In this document: positions 20,283 to 29,928 of the stretch, piece by piece
Position numbering within the stretch: the first letter of the stretch is position 1
Layout: each line of letters begins with the position of its first letter
DNA from: Myxococcota bacterium
GTDB lineage: Bacteria; Myxococcota_A; UBA9160; UBA6930
Assembly: GCA_028285625.1 (NCBI GenBank)
Contig: JANQOX010000005.1
Span: 789,773 to 853,772, forward strand
Direction: 5' to 3'
Length of the DNA: 64,000 nucleotides
Position numbers and translations under genes: made by a program
Notes under the pieces: model-generated
What the model saw: only the letters and a program-made list of their open reading frames with translations
Database searches by the model: none
What the model was told of the DNA's origin: nothing

Positions 20283-21317
20283 CTACGTGGGATCCGTCTC
20301 CGAGCGCGCTTCGGCCTGTTTGCGGGCGAGTTCGCGCATGTCGGTGACCTCGTCGTGCTCATCGACGATCTCGGCTCCGAGAATCGTCTCGATGACGTCC
20401 TCGAGCGTCACCAGGCCGGCTGTCCCGCCGAACTCGTCCACCACGAACGCGACGTGTGACTGGTCGGCCAGGAGATCACGAAACAGCCGATCGAGTCGCA
20501 TCGTCGAAGGCACCACGGGCGCCTCCTGGACGAAGTCGATGAGGGGACGCTCCCACTCGCCGTGCGCAGCCGCCAACAGGACTCGCTGGCGCAGGACGAA
20601 TCCGCGCAGGTCGTCCAGCGAGTCCCCGGTGAGCGGAATCCGGCTGAACGGCATGTTCGGCGCTTCGTCCAGGGCCTGCCGCACGGTGTAGTCGGCGGAC
20701 CAGCTCGAGATGACGACCCGCGGCGTCATGATGTCTCGCGCCTGCTGGTTGTCCAGGTTCAGCAGGTTGGTGATGACGGCCTCTTCGCGTTCTGCGATTG
20801 CGCCCTCGGCTTCGCCGATGTCTGCGAGCGCGGCCAGCTCGTCGCGCGTGATGACCGCGGTCTCGGCAATCGGCAGCGCCTTCTTCATGAACAGGATCAA
20901 CGCGATCAGGGGCCGCATCACCGAGACCATCAGCGTCAGCGACTTCGCGGCGAGCGGGCCCATCTCCTTCCAGTAGGCCGCTCCCAGCGTCTTCGGCAGG
21001 ATCTCGGACAGGAGCAGGATGGCGATGGTCAGCACCGCCGAGGCAATCGCCACGGTGTATTCGCCCGGAAACGCGGCGGCGACCTCCACGCCGACGCCCA
21101 GCGCCCCGACCGTGTGCGCGATGGTGTTCAACGTCAGGATCGCCGTGAGCGGTCGGACGGCGTCGTGGTCCTTGAGCGTGAGCCACAGCTTGCCACTCGG
21201 GTCGCCGTCGCGATCCAGCAGGTGGGCGTGGCTGTGCGTCGTCGACAGCAGCACGCTCTCGAGCAGCGAACAGATGAACGAGACGCCGAGCGCGAGGAGG
21301 AGGTAGAGGGTCAGCAC
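20283..21317 (-). CDS. hemolysin C/CorC/CNNM family protein with CBS domains
   Basis: SFICSLLESVLLSTTHSHAHLL...ALADIGEAEGAIAEREEAVITNLLNLDNQQARDIMTPRVVISSW...VAFVVDEFGGTAGLVTLEDVIETILGAEIVDEHDE. Confidence 0.94.
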   Translation of the reverse strand: MLTLYLLLALGVSFICSLLESVLLSTTHSHAHLLDRDGDPSGKLWLTLKDHDAVRPLTAILTLNTIAHTVGALGVGVEVAAAFPGEYTVAIASAVLTIAILLLSEILPKTLGAAYWKEMGPLAAKSLTLMVSVMRPLIALILFMKKALPIAETAVITRDELAALADIGEAEGAIAEREEAVITNLLNLDNQQARDIMTPRVVISSWSADYTVRQALDEAPNMPFSRIPLTGDSLDDLRGFVLRQRVLLAAAHGEWERPLIDFVQEAPVVPSTMRLDRLFRDLLADQSHVAFVVDEFGGTAGLVTLEDVIETILGAEIVDEHDEVTDMRELARKQAEARSETDPT

Positions 21318-21381
21318 CGCCTGATCATGAGCCGCACCAGGCCAAACGTCAAAGCGCTTGCTGAGGTGCCGTGCGGATGCG

Positions 21382-22002
21382 CTAGGGGCTCGGCAGGGCC
21401 TCGTCCGGACACGGATCGAGCCGCAGGGCGACCGTGGTCTCGCGCGCTTCGCGCGGATACAGGCCGATGGCGGCGGCCGCGCGAGCCACCGCGTACTTCT
21501 CGACCTTCATCGTGTGGATCGCGGACGTGGTCGGGCGGTCCTCGTGGAGTGCCGGGACCACGCATCGCATCTCGCCCCCACGGAGCATCTCGAGTCGCGC
21601 GCCATCGAGGGCGTGCTCGACGGCCTTCTGGCGCGGCATCCCCACCCACGCGCCGTCGTCGCGATCGACGATCCAGAGTCGCAGGTCGGCCGGCTGCCCC
21701 GCAGAATCGGTCGCGTAGAGCGAGATCGTCTCTTCGAGTTCGGCCATGGTGACGTAGAGGCCGAAGAAGAACAGCACGGGACTCGCCGCCAGGGCCAACC
21801 AACGCAGCACCCGCGGCGCGGCGGGCCAGAGCAGCACGCCGCCGAGCACGATCGCACCAAGGCCCCCGAGGAGGGTGCCGCCGGTCGGCGCGGCATAGGC
21901 GCCCGCGTGCAGCAGCCGGACCGCGAAGATGGCGACGCCGAGCGCCAGCAGTCCCCAGCCGGCTGCCGTCGCGAGCTTCGAAGGCGCCTTGGTCTCGCTC
22001 AC
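21382..22002 (-). CDS. hypothetical membrane protein
   Basis: GTG start VSETKAPSKLATAAGWGLLALGVAIFAVRLLHAG...; several TM segments. Confidence 0.65.
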   Translation of the reverse strand: MSETKAPSKLATAAGWGLLALGVAIFAVRLLHAGAYAAPTGGTLLGGLGAIVLGGVLLWPAAPRVLRWLALAASPVLFFFGLYVTMAELEETISLYATDSAGQPADLRLWIVDRDDGAWVGMPRQKAVEHALDGARLEMLRGGEMRCVVPALHEDRPTTSAIHTMKVEKYAVARAAAAIGLYPREARETTVALRLDPCPDEALPSP

Positions 22003-22139
22003 GGCGGGTCTCCTGCCGACGTCCTCGCACAGGAGGTCACGGCGGCAACCCACGGTACCATAGGCACCCGCTTGGAAGGCATCCGAGCGATTGCTGCCTG
22101 CGCTACGCGTGCCGCCCCAAAGCCGGACAGGAGACCCCC

Positions 22140-23171
22140 ATGAGCAAGCTCGCAGACGACCCCCGGATCGACCCGCGCATCAAGACGATCATGGGCATGA
22201 TGCCCTCGGCGCCGCAGCCGGACGTCGCGAGTCGCGAAGCGCTCCTCGCCGAAGCGAACTCGCCGGAGGGCCTGGCCGCGCGCGCGCAGCTCGAGCAGTT
22301 CATGGACCTGGTCGACAACGAGGACATCGCACCCTCGACGGGCCTCGAAATCTCGACGCGCGAGTTCACGAGTGAGCCGGACGGCAACACGGTCAAGATC
22401 CAACTCATCCGGCCGGAGTCGGACGAGCCGCTTCCGTGCGTCTACTACATCCACGGCGGCGGCATGCAGGTCATGTCCTGCTTCGACGGCATGTATCGGG
22501 CGTGGGGGCGCATCATCGCGCAGCAGGGCGTCGCCGTGGCGATGGTCGACTTCCGCAACTGCCTCATGCCGTCGTCCGCGCCGGAGGTGCTGCCGTTTCC
22601 GGCGGGGCTGAACGACTGCGTGAGCGGGGTGGAGTGGGTCTCGAAGAACGCGAGCGAGCTGGGGGTCGATGCAGAGCGGATCATCGTCGCCGGCGAGAGC
22701 GGGGGCGGGAACCTCACCCTCGCCACGGGCTTGAAGCTGAAGCGCGACGGCAAGCTGGGGTTGATCCGAGGCCTGTATGCGCTGTGTCCCTACATCGCTG
22801 GCCAGTGGCCGCAAGAGCGGCTGCCGTCGAGCGTCGAGAACGAGGGCATCCTGCTTCACCTGCACAACAACCGCGGAGCCATGGCCTACGGCATCGAGGA
22901 GCTCGAGCGGGGCAACCCCTTGGCCTGGCCGCTCTTTGCCACCGAGGAAGACGTCGCCGGGCTGCCACTGACGATCATCAGCGTGAACGAGTGCGACCCG
23001 CTTCGCGACGAGGGTCTCGAGTTCTACCGCCTGCTGCTGCGCGCCGGCGTGCCCACGCGCTGTCGCCAGGTGATGGGCACCGTCCACGGGACCGAGATCT
23101 TCGCCGTGACGTGCCCCGACGTGAGTCGCGAGACCGCGAGCAGCATCGCTCACTTCTGCCGCGAGGCCTGA
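22140..23171 (+). CDS. alpha/beta hydrolase fold-3 (HSL-like) esterase
   Basis: PCVYYIHGGGMQVMSC (HGGG), IIVAGESGGGNLTLATGLKL (GESGG). Confidence 0.93.
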   Translation: MSKLADDPRIDPRIKTIMGMMPSAPQPDVASREALLAEANSPEGLAARAQLEQFMDLVDNEDIAPSTGLEISTREFTSEPDGNTVKIQLIRPESDEPLPCVYYIHGGGMQVMSCFDGMYRAWGRIIAQQGVAVAMVDFRNCLMPSSAPEVLPFPAGLNDCVSGVEWVSKNASELGVDAERIIVAGESGGGNLTLATGLKLKRDGKLGLIRGLYALCPYIAGQWPQERLPSSVENEGILLHLHNNRGAMAYGIEELERGNPLAWPLFATEEDVAGLPLTIISVNECDPLRDEGLEFYRLLLRAGVPTRCRQVMGTVHGTEIFAVTCPDVSRETASSIAHFCREA

Positions 23172-23180
23172 GCCCGGCGC

Positions 23181-24794
23181 TCAGGCCAGCTCGAGTTCGA
23201 AGGCCGGCGCGACGGTGAGGTTCGCGGGCGCCGTGTAGTCCGGTGGGCATCCGAAGATGCGGACCGTTGCGCTGCCGCGGTCGAAGTCCATCACGGTGAA
23301 ACCGTTGCGCTCTTCGAGGTCGAGCAACGACTCCGCGCCGATGGCGTCTGGTGTGCGAGCGCTCACGCCCCGGGCTCGTGACGGCCACCCGACGTCGCCG
23401 ACGCCCACCGGGCCGGAGAGGATCGCGTGCACCGGATTGGCCTCGAGATCGAGTCCGCCGCTCCGATCGATTCGCGCGGCGCCCAGGGCGTGCAGGTCGC
23501 CGGAAACGACGAGCGCCTTGCGGCGGCTCTGGGAGGCGAGCGCCTCGAGCAGCGCCTGGTGTTGCCGCCACCAACCCTGCTGCCAAAGGTACTTTCCGCC
23601 GGCCTCGTCTTGCAGGACCGGAGCGACGGCGGCGCCCGTGCTGTCGAGCTGGTCCGGGTACCACTCGCGCCACTTACCGGCCGTCCAGCCCATGGGGTGG
23701 GACGGGATGTGCGCGAGGTGCAAGGTGTCTTCGTTGCGGGTCCGGTCGAGCAGCCAGGCCTCCACCGAGCGGGGGACCAGGCGCGCTTCGGCGCCGAGGC
23801 TCAGGAACCCGCCGCAGTCGTAGAGGAGCCCCTCGAAGAGATCGCCGTAGCGGATCTCGCCGAAGTGGGTGGAGAGCGCTGCGCGCCCGCCGTCGAGGCG
23901 TCCGGGCAGCGTGGTCGGCAGATCGTCCGCGATGAACTCGGGAAAGTAGAGGCGCTGGAGGGTGTCGCGCAGCGCGGCGTGGAATGGGGAGGGGGGCAGG
24001 GTGGTGCCCTCCAGGGTGGCATCGTCGTTCACGAAGTAGTCGTGATCGTCGGTGACGAAGAAGATCGGTGTGGATCGGAAACGCACGCCATAGATGCTTG
24101 CGATCTGGTCGTCGCCCACCATCGTGAGAGCGGTCTCGTTGGCCGTCCCCAGCACCGCCAGTGTCGGGTCGAACCGTGCCTTTGCGCCGTCGACGAAGGG
24201 CAGGATGAGTCGACCCAGGGTCGAGTCCCGAAGGGCATCCATCTGAGGAAGGTCGAAGTAGACGTGGTCGCCGTTGGCGATCACGAGGTCGGGCTCTCCT
24301 GCGAGCATCAGGTCGAAGAGGCGTCGGCGCCACGCAGCAGGCTTGAACGCGTGGAACACGCTCGGCGGCGTCGGAAGATTGGCTCCGCCAGCACAGGTGA
24401 ACGACGCGATACGAAGCCGCGAGGGCTGTGCGTCGCGCGCCGGCAAGGTGCGCAGCGGCCATGGATCGCAGAGCGGCTCCTGGCCGTGCGCGAGCTCCAA
24501 CCGGTACTCGGTATCTGGAGCGAGCCCACCCACTCGGAAGGCCCAGAATCGACCGGCGGAGTCCAGCCGCTCCCCGGTCCGCGTCTGCCCTCCGACGCTC
24601 AGCCGTGGGGGGGCGGAGAGGGGTGCGACCAACGAGAGCTTCAGGTGGAGAGAACGGCCGGACGCGGTGGGGAGCAGGTGTCGTACCGGACCACGATTCC
24701 ATCCGTCCGAGGAATCCGCGCCATCGCAACCGAGTAGCGCCGAGCCCGGGAGGGCCAGAGCGAGTGCGAGCACCTCTCGGCGCGAGAGCCCCAT
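23181..24794 (-). CDS. PhoD-like metallophosphatase with lipoprotein/Tat-like N-terminus
   Basis: MGLSRREVLALALALPGSALLGCDGADS...PDLVIANGDHVYFD...FVTDDHDYFVNDD...ALVVSGDLHALGAARI. Confidence 0.85.
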   Translation of the reverse strand: MGLSRREVLALALALPGSALLGCDGADSSDGWNRGPVRHLLPTASGRSLHLKLSLVAPLSAPPRLSVGGQTRTGERLDSAGRFWAFRVGGLAPDTEYRLELAHGQEPLCDPWPLRTLPARDAQPSRLRIASFTCAGGANLPTPPSVFHAFKPAAWRRRLFDLMLAGEPDLVIANGDHVYFDLPQMDALRDSTLGRLILPFVDGAKARFDPTLAVLGTANETALTMVGDDQIASIYGVRFRSTPIFFVTDDHDYFVNDDATLEGTTLPPSPFHAALRDTLQRLYFPEFIADDLPTTLPGRLDGGRAALSTHFGEIRYGDLFEGLLYDCGGFLSLGAEARLVPRSVEAWLLDRTRNEDTLHLAHIPSHPMGWTAGKWREWYPDQLDSTGAAVAPVLQDEAGGKYLWQQGWWRQHQALLEALASQSRRKALVVSGDLHALGAARIDRSGGLDLEANPVHAILSGPVGVGDVGWPSRARGVSARTPDAIGAESLLDLEERNGFTVMDFDRGSATVRIFGCPPDYTAPANLTVAPAFELELA

Positions 24795-24829
24795 GCGCTG
24801 GACTCTACCGCCTCTGCGGGTGCCCGGGG

Positions 24830-25264
24830 CTAGATCTGCTCCGCTTCGGCCCGGACGTGCGCGAGGAACGAGCGGATCGTCTCCTGTTCCCGCTCGTCGA
24901 ATGGCGCGAGCAGCGCCGCGTTCAGATGCTTCGTCTGAGACCGGGTTCGCGCGACGAGCGCGCGCCCGGCCCGAGTTAGATGCAGGAGATGCACCCGGCC
25001 ATCTACGTTGGAGACCCGGCGCTCGACGAGGCCTTCTGCTTCCAGCTTGTCGACGAGACCGGTCAGCCGCGACCGGGTGTGACCCGCGCGCCGGGCGATC
25101 TCCGAACTCGGCAGGCCGTCCTCGGCCGCGAGTGTGAAGAGGATGACCTGGTGGGCCGTCGCAATCCCCTCGGCGTCGCGCAGTCGTCGGTCGATCGCGC
25201 GGAACAGCGCGCCGTGCGCGAGATGCAGCAGGTGGAAGACTCGAGGCGGTCGGGCGTTTGACAT
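24830..25264 (-). CDS. MarR family transcriptional regulator
   Basis: VILFTLAAEDGLPSSEIARRAGHTRSRLTGLVDKLEAEGLVERRVSNVDGRVHLLHLTRAGRALV winged-helix pattern. Confidence 0.93.
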   Translation of the reverse strand: MSNARPPRVFHLLHLAHGALFRAIDRRLRDAEGIATAHQVILFTLAAEDGLPSSEIARRAGHTRSRLTGLVDKLEAEGLVERRVSNVDGRVHLLHLTRAGRALVARTRSQTKHLNAALLAPFDEREQETIRSFLAHVRAEAEQI

Positions 25265-25275
25265 GGATTGAGCCG

Positions 25276-25305
25276 TGAACTAAATGATTCAATGTTGAAC
25301 TAAAT
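25276..25305. promoter_or_regulatory. candidate MarR operator: direct repeats TGAACTAAAT (20-bp phased) plus inverted repeat TTCAA-TG-TTGAA
   Basis: TGAACTAAAT at 25276..25285 and 25296..25305; TTCAATGTTGAA at 25288..25299; between divergent MarR and membrane protein genes. Confidence 0.6.
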
Positions 25306-25362
25306 TGCTCCAAGGACCGGCCTGCCGCAACCGCCTGGCCGAGAAGCACCGGAGGGCCTCTC

Positions 25363-25821
25363 GTGATCGCCCAGATCGCCTACGTCGTCGCGCTCGGCGC
25401 CAGCCTCGTGTGGTTCGCGATGGGATTCCGGTACTTCAGCTTCAAGTCCGAGGCCGCCGCCCGGGTGATGGTTGCGAGATCTCAACGAGACTCCCCGATC
25501 TTCGAGACGTATGCGGCGGGCGTGCGATTCCTCGGCGGGTTCAATGCCGCCTTCGCGCTGATGTCGCTGGTGCTCCTCGCCCTCGCGGTGAGCGGTAGCG
25601 CGCTCTTCGCCGAGCCCGCCGAACGCGCGATCGTGCTGTTCATTCTCGCTGCGGCCCACTTCTCGCAGTTCTACTTCAACGTGCCGGTGCTGTTGAACGG
25701 AGAGCGCCAGGGGGAGGCCTACTGGCCGGTTCTGTCCGGCCCCATGCTGACGATCTTCGTCGTCGACGCGCTCGAGGCGCTGTTCCATGTGGGCGCAGGG
25801 CTGCTCCAGCTCGCCGCCTGA
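25363..25821 (+). CDS. hypothetical four-TM membrane protein, divergent from marR-type gene
   Basis: 152 aa, TM segments QIAYVVALGASLVWFAMGF, LGGFNAAFALMSLVLLALAVSGSALF etc. Confidence 0.78.
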   Translation: MIAQIAYVVALGASLVWFAMGFRYFSFKSEAAARVMVARSQRDSPIFETYAAGVRFLGGFNAAFALMSLVLLALAVSGSALFAEPAERAIVLFILAAAHFSQFYFNVPVLLNGERQGEAYWPVLSGPMLTIFVVDALEALFHVGAGLLQLAA

Positions 25822-25861
25822 TCTGCGCCCGATCCAGGCGGTCCCTCGGTTCCGAAGGGTT

Positions 25862-25900
25862 GACCGAATGACTGATTCGGATAATCTAGTCATTCCGGTC
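25862..25900. promoter_or_regulatory. inverted repeat GACCGAATGACT-N14-AGTCATTCcGGTC, candidate TetR operator
   Basis: Left arm 25862..25873, right arm 25888..25900 (one-nt insertion), directly upstream of P450-TetR operon. Confidence 0.6.
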
Positions 25901-25915
25901 GGAAGGAGCCTTCTC

Positions 25916-27163
25916 ATGTCCGCCGTCGCCATTCAGCCCTCATTCGACGCGAGCAAGCCCATCCATCTGAGCAGCCCGGGGTTCTCCGAGCACAAGTACG
26001 CGTGGTACCGCTGGATGCTCGAAGAGGCGCCGGTGGCGGTAGGCAAGATCACCGTGTTCAAGCTCTACCTGGTGGCGCGCTACGACGATTGCCGGATGGT
26101 GCTCACCGACGAGCGCTTCTGCCGCAACCGCAGCCGAGCGACCGGCCGAGGCAAGCAGACGAGCCCGCTTCCGTTCCCGCTTCCGAAGAGCATCGCCCTG
26201 CTCGCGGGCAGCATGATCCAGCAGGACGACCCGGAGCATCGAAGGCTGCGAAATCTCGTGAACAAGGCCTTCACGAGGCGTGCGGTGGGGCTGCTCGAGG
26301 CGCGCGTCGAATCGCTTTCCCACGACCTGCTCGACCAACTCGAGCCCCAGCGCGAAGTCGACCTGCTGGAGGCCTACGGCCGCCAGATCCCGACGCGGGT
26401 GATCGCCGAGATGCTCGGCATGACGAAGGCCGACATGCAGCCGTTCACGCACTGCCTGCGCGTGCTCACCGAGGGTTTCACGGGCCTGGGCGTCGTACGG
26501 ACGCTGCTCTGGGACCTACGGCGCGCCACCCGGCTGGTGCGCGAGATGGTCGACCGCAAGCGCAAGACGCCGGGCGACGACATCCTGACCGCGCTCATCG
26601 AGGCCGAGCACGAGGGCGATCGACTCAGCGAAGACGAACTCGTGGGCATGGTCTTCCTGCTCGTGGTCGCCGGCTACGAGACGACGATGCACCTGATCGG
26701 AAACTCGGTGCGCGCGCTCGTCGAACATCCGGAGGTGCTCGAGCAGCTCCGCAAGGAGCCCGCGCTCTGGGACGGGGCAGTCGAGGAGCTGTTGCGCCAT
26801 CGCGGACCCGTACATGGCACCAAGATGCAGTGGGCCAAGGAGGACGTGACGCTCCATGGCGTGACGATCCCGAAGGGGTCGGGCGTGATGCCGCTGCTCG
26901 GCGCCGCGAACCAAGACCCGCGGGTCTTCGAGAACCCGGACGAGATCGACATCACGCGTTCGCCCAACCCGCACCTGGGCTTCGGATTCGGCGAGCACTT
27001 CTGCCTGGGCGCACAGCTCGCCCGCATGGAGACGCGCGTGGCGCTGCGCAACCTCTTCGAGCGAAACCCGGAGCTGCGGCTCGCGGTGTCGCCGGATGCG
27101 CTCGAGATCGTGCCCGTGCCGGGCTGGCATCGGCACGCGGCGCTCCCCGTGGTGCTCCGCTAG
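25916..27163 (+). CDS. cytochrome P450
   Basis: VVAGYETTMHLIGNSVRALVEHP (I-helix), EELLRHRGP (ExxR region), HLGFGFGEHFCLGAQLARME (heme-Cys signature). Confidence 0.95.
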   Translation: MSAVAIQPSFDASKPIHLSSPGFSEHKYAWYRWMLEEAPVAVGKITVFKLYLVARYDDCRMVLTDERFCRNRSRATGRGKQTSPLPFPLPKSIALLAGSMIQQDDPEHRRLRNLVNKAFTRRAVGLLEARVESLSHDLLDQLEPQREVDLLEAYGRQIPTRVIAEMLGMTKADMQPFTHCLRVLTEGFTGLGVVRTLLWDLRRATRLVREMVDRKRKTPGDDILTALIEAEHEGDRLSEDELVGMVFLLVVAGYETTMHLIGNSVRALVEHPEVLEQLRKEPALWDGAVEELLRHRGPVHGTKMQWAKEDVTLHGVTIPKGSGVMPLLGAANQDPRVFENPDEIDITRSPNPHLGFGFGEHFCLGAQLARMETRVALRNLFERNPELRLAVSPDALEIVPVPGWHRHAALPVVLR

Positions 27164-27843
27164 TGCCCGCTCCGACCGACCGGAACGCGGGGCTCGAAGC
27201 GGTGGGCCCCCAGCTCGAGGCCTTCCTCTACCCCGACACGGACCCCCGCCAGGCACGCAGGCGCGAGGCGATCCTACGCGCGGCGACCGAGCTGTTCATC
27301 GCCTACGGCTACAAGAAGACGACGGTCGACGACGTGGCGGCTGCGGCCGGTGTGGCCAAGGGCACGGTCTACCTCTACTACCAGAACAAGGCCGAGCTCT
27401 TCGTGCACGCGATCGCCCTTCAGAAGCAGCAGTACCTCGAGGAGATGGCGCCGGTATTCGACCCCGCACGTCCGCCCAAGGAGCGGTTGTACGACCTGAT
27501 CGTGCTCAGCGTCGAACTCAGTCAGCGCATGCCGCTGCTCGCCGCGTTCGTGAACGGGGACGAGCAGATCGCGCAGGTGCTCGACGAGGTCGACGACGAA
27601 ACGCTCGATGCCACCACGACCGCCCGCCTCGAGTTCGCAGCGGGGCTCATCGACGAGGCCACGGGCGGCGGCTGGCCGCGCGAGGCGCTCATGCGCCGTG
27701 CCGAGCTGCTCATGGATCTCGTCTTCGCGGCCGTGCATGGCGGACGCCTGCTCCGCGGCGGGGTCCCCCCCGCCGAGTACGCACGAGAGCTCGCCCTCGT
27801 CATCACCGGCGGCATCACGAGCGAGCCGGGCTCGGACGGCTGA
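27163..27843 (+). CDS. TetR family transcriptional regulator
   Basis: GTG start overlaps P450 stop (TAGTG); RREAILRAATELFIAYGYKKTTVDDVAAAAGVAKGTVYLYYQNKAELF. Confidence 0.92.
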   Translation: MPAPTDRNAGLEAVGPQLEAFLYPDTDPRQARRREAILRAATELFIAYGYKKTTVDDVAAAAGVAKGTVYLYYQNKAELFVHAIALQKQQYLEEMAPVFDPARPPKERLYDLIVLSVELSQRMPLLAAFVNGDEQIAQVLDEVDDETLDATTTARLEFAAGLIDEATGGGWPREALMRRAELLMDLVFAAVHGGRLLRGGVPPAEYARELALVITGGITSEPGSDG

Positions 27844-27886
27844 ATCGGCCTGGCGCCCGCGGACGCACGCGAGGGCGCGATCGGAG

Positions 27887-28864
27887 CTAGTCGATCTGCT
27901 TCGACGAGCGGTGGAAGCGCCGCACGATGTCGGGATCGGGATGGAGCGATGTGGCCGCCTCGCCCTTCGACTCGTAGGGAAGAAGGCTGAGCACGTAGCG
28001 CATGCTCTCGAGGCGGGCCTTCTTCTTGCTGTTCGCGCGCACCATGATCCACGGGCTGAAGGTGGTATGCGTGCGGCTGAACATCTCCTGCTTGTAGTGC
28101 GTGTAGAGGTCCCAGTGCTCCTGGGCCTTCTCGTCCACGGGGCTGATCTTCCACTGCTTGAGCGGGTTGTGCCGCCGCGACTCGAAGCGTTTGGCCTGCT
28201 CCTCCTTGGAGATCGAGAACCAGAACTTGATCAGCTCGACCCCGTCCTCGTAGAGCATGTGCTCGAACTCGGGAACCTGCTGCAGGAACTGGCTGTACTG
28301 CGAGTCGTTGCAGAATCCCATCACGGGCTCCACCACGGCGCGGTTGTACCAGGATCGGTCGAAGAAGCAGATCTCGCCGGGATTCGGCAGGGCCGAGATG
28401 TAGCGCTGGAAGTACCACTGCCCCTGCTGCACCTCGGTGGGTTTCGGCAAGGCGATGACGCGCGCGGTGCGAGGGTTCAGGTGTTCGATGAAGCGGCGGA
28501 TCGTCCCACCTTTGCCAGCGGCGTCTCGCCCCTCGAAGATGATCGCCACGCGGCGCCCCTCGAGCTGGATGGTCCGCTGGAGCCTCACCAGTTCGACCTG
28601 GAGCCTCTCGAGTTCCGCCTCGTACCGGAGCGTGTACAGCGCCTTCTTGGTACCGAAGCCCTTCTGGCGGAGAAGCTGAACCAGCCCGCGGTTGCTGTTG
28701 ATCTGCGCGAGGTCGTGCTCGGTCAACCGGGAGGGCAGCTCGGGCGGCTCCTCGGCGTCTGCGATGGGCGGCCGCTGCTCGACCTCCGCGAGCGCGGCCT
28801 CCTCTGCCGCTTCGGCGTCCCTCTCGTCTTCCCCGGCGTGGGGAACCTGCTGTGCTTCGGCCAA
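27887..28864 (-). CDS. ppk2: polyphosphate kinase 2 (PPK2) family protein
   Basis: VAIIFEGRDAAGKGGTIRRFIEHLNPRTARVIALPKPTEVQQGQWYFQRYISALPNPGEICFFDRSWYNRAVVEPVMGF. Confidence 0.96.
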   Translation of the reverse strand: MAEAQQVPHAGEDERDAEAAEEAALAEVEQRPPIADAEEPPELPSRLTEHDLAQINSNRGLVQLLRQKGFGTKKALYTLRYEAELERLQVELVRLQRTIQLEGRRVAIIFEGRDAAGKGGTIRRFIEHLNPRTARVIALPKPTEVQQGQWYFQRYISALPNPGEICFFDRSWYNRAVVEPVMGFCNDSQYSQFLQQVPEFEHMLYEDGVELIKFWFSISKEEQAKRFESRRHNPLKQWKISPVDEKAQEHWDLYTHYKQEMFSRTHTTFSPWIMVRANSKKKARLESMRYVLSLLPYESKGEAATSLHPDPDIVRRFHRSSKQID

Positions 28865-29031
28865 GGCGATGATCCTCCCGCCACCCGTCTATCGGCAATC
28901 GTTCCGGCCTACGCAAGTATGAGGCGCAACGCCCCATTCGGAGTCGCCGATCGTCACGAACCGGATGCTAGGCCTGGCGAACTCGCGCAGGCGCAGAGCG
29001 CAACGCGGACTCGCCGGGAGTGGCGCGCCGC

Positions 29032-29739
29032 TCAGCCGCGGGCGAGGAAGACCCAGTTGGTCTCCTGGGATTCGCTCACCGGGTTGAAGAACGCGAGAGG
29101 GCGGGCCTCGACCTCTGCAAAGACCGAGCGCAGCGCCGCGACGAACGGCTCGCACGCGTGGTAGGACCAGACTCCGAGCACGCCGCCCTCGGCGAGTTGC
29201 TCGCGCGCCTGCGCCACCCCCGCTTCGCTGTGAAAGGCGTCGTTCGGTGCTCCGAGGGCCTCGTCCGGGGCGTGGTCGACGTCGATCAGGATCAGGTCGT
29301 GCCTGGCCTGTGGCGCGTTCCGAAGCTCTGCGTAGACGTCGCCCTGGCGGATGCGAAGCCGTCCGCCGGGGGTGGACGCCCGGCAGATCTCCGGCGACAG
29401 CGGCATCAGACCGTCGCGCATCCAGGCGATCACCGGCTCTGCCAGTTCGACCACCTCGACGCGACCGACCCGGTCCGAGGCCAGCGCCTCGTGGGCCGTA
29501 TAGCCGAGGCCGAGCCCGCCGACGAGCACGCGGAGGTCTTGCCCTCCGTGCCAGTCGATCGCCAGGCTCGAGAGCGCTCGCTCGGAGAAGGTGTTGCGGC
29601 TGCTCATCAAGAACTGATGATCGAGCGCGATCTCCACGATCGCTTCCTCGGGCTCGGTCGCGATCTCGCGCTGGCGCAGCATGATCATGCCGAGCGGACA
29701 GGGCTCTGCCGCGATGATCTCAAAGTCGAGCGGGCTCAC
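29032..29739 (-). CDS. spermidine synthase-like SAM-dependent protein
   Basis: LRVLVGGLGLGYTAHEAL...RVEVVELAEPVIAWMR...RIRQGDVYAELRNAPQARHDLILIDVDHAP. Confidence 0.82.
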   Translation of the reverse strand: MSPLDFEIIAAEPCPLGMIMLRQREIATEPEEAIVEIALDHQFLMSSRNTFSERALSSLAIDWHGGQDLRVLVGGLGLGYTAHEALASDRVGRVEVVELAEPVIAWMRDGLMPLSPEICRASTPGGRLRIRQGDVYAELRNAPQARHDLILIDVDHAPDEALGAPNDAFHSEAGVAQAREQLAEGGVLGVWSYHACEPFVAALRSVFAEVEARPLAFFNPVSESQETNWVFLARG

Positions 29740-29928
29740 GGGGATCCTCCGGGTGGCGGTCAGCAGTTGAGGAAGCGCTGCCGGAACGGATTCTGACGTC
29801 TCGCGTCGGGTGCGCCAGGGTCGAGGGCGCAGACCATGGGCGTGCTACGTCTACTGGCCGAACCAGGGACACGACATGAGTCCCGGAGTGCCGCAGGGCG
29901 CGCCTGGAGCCCGAACAGGAGAAACGCG

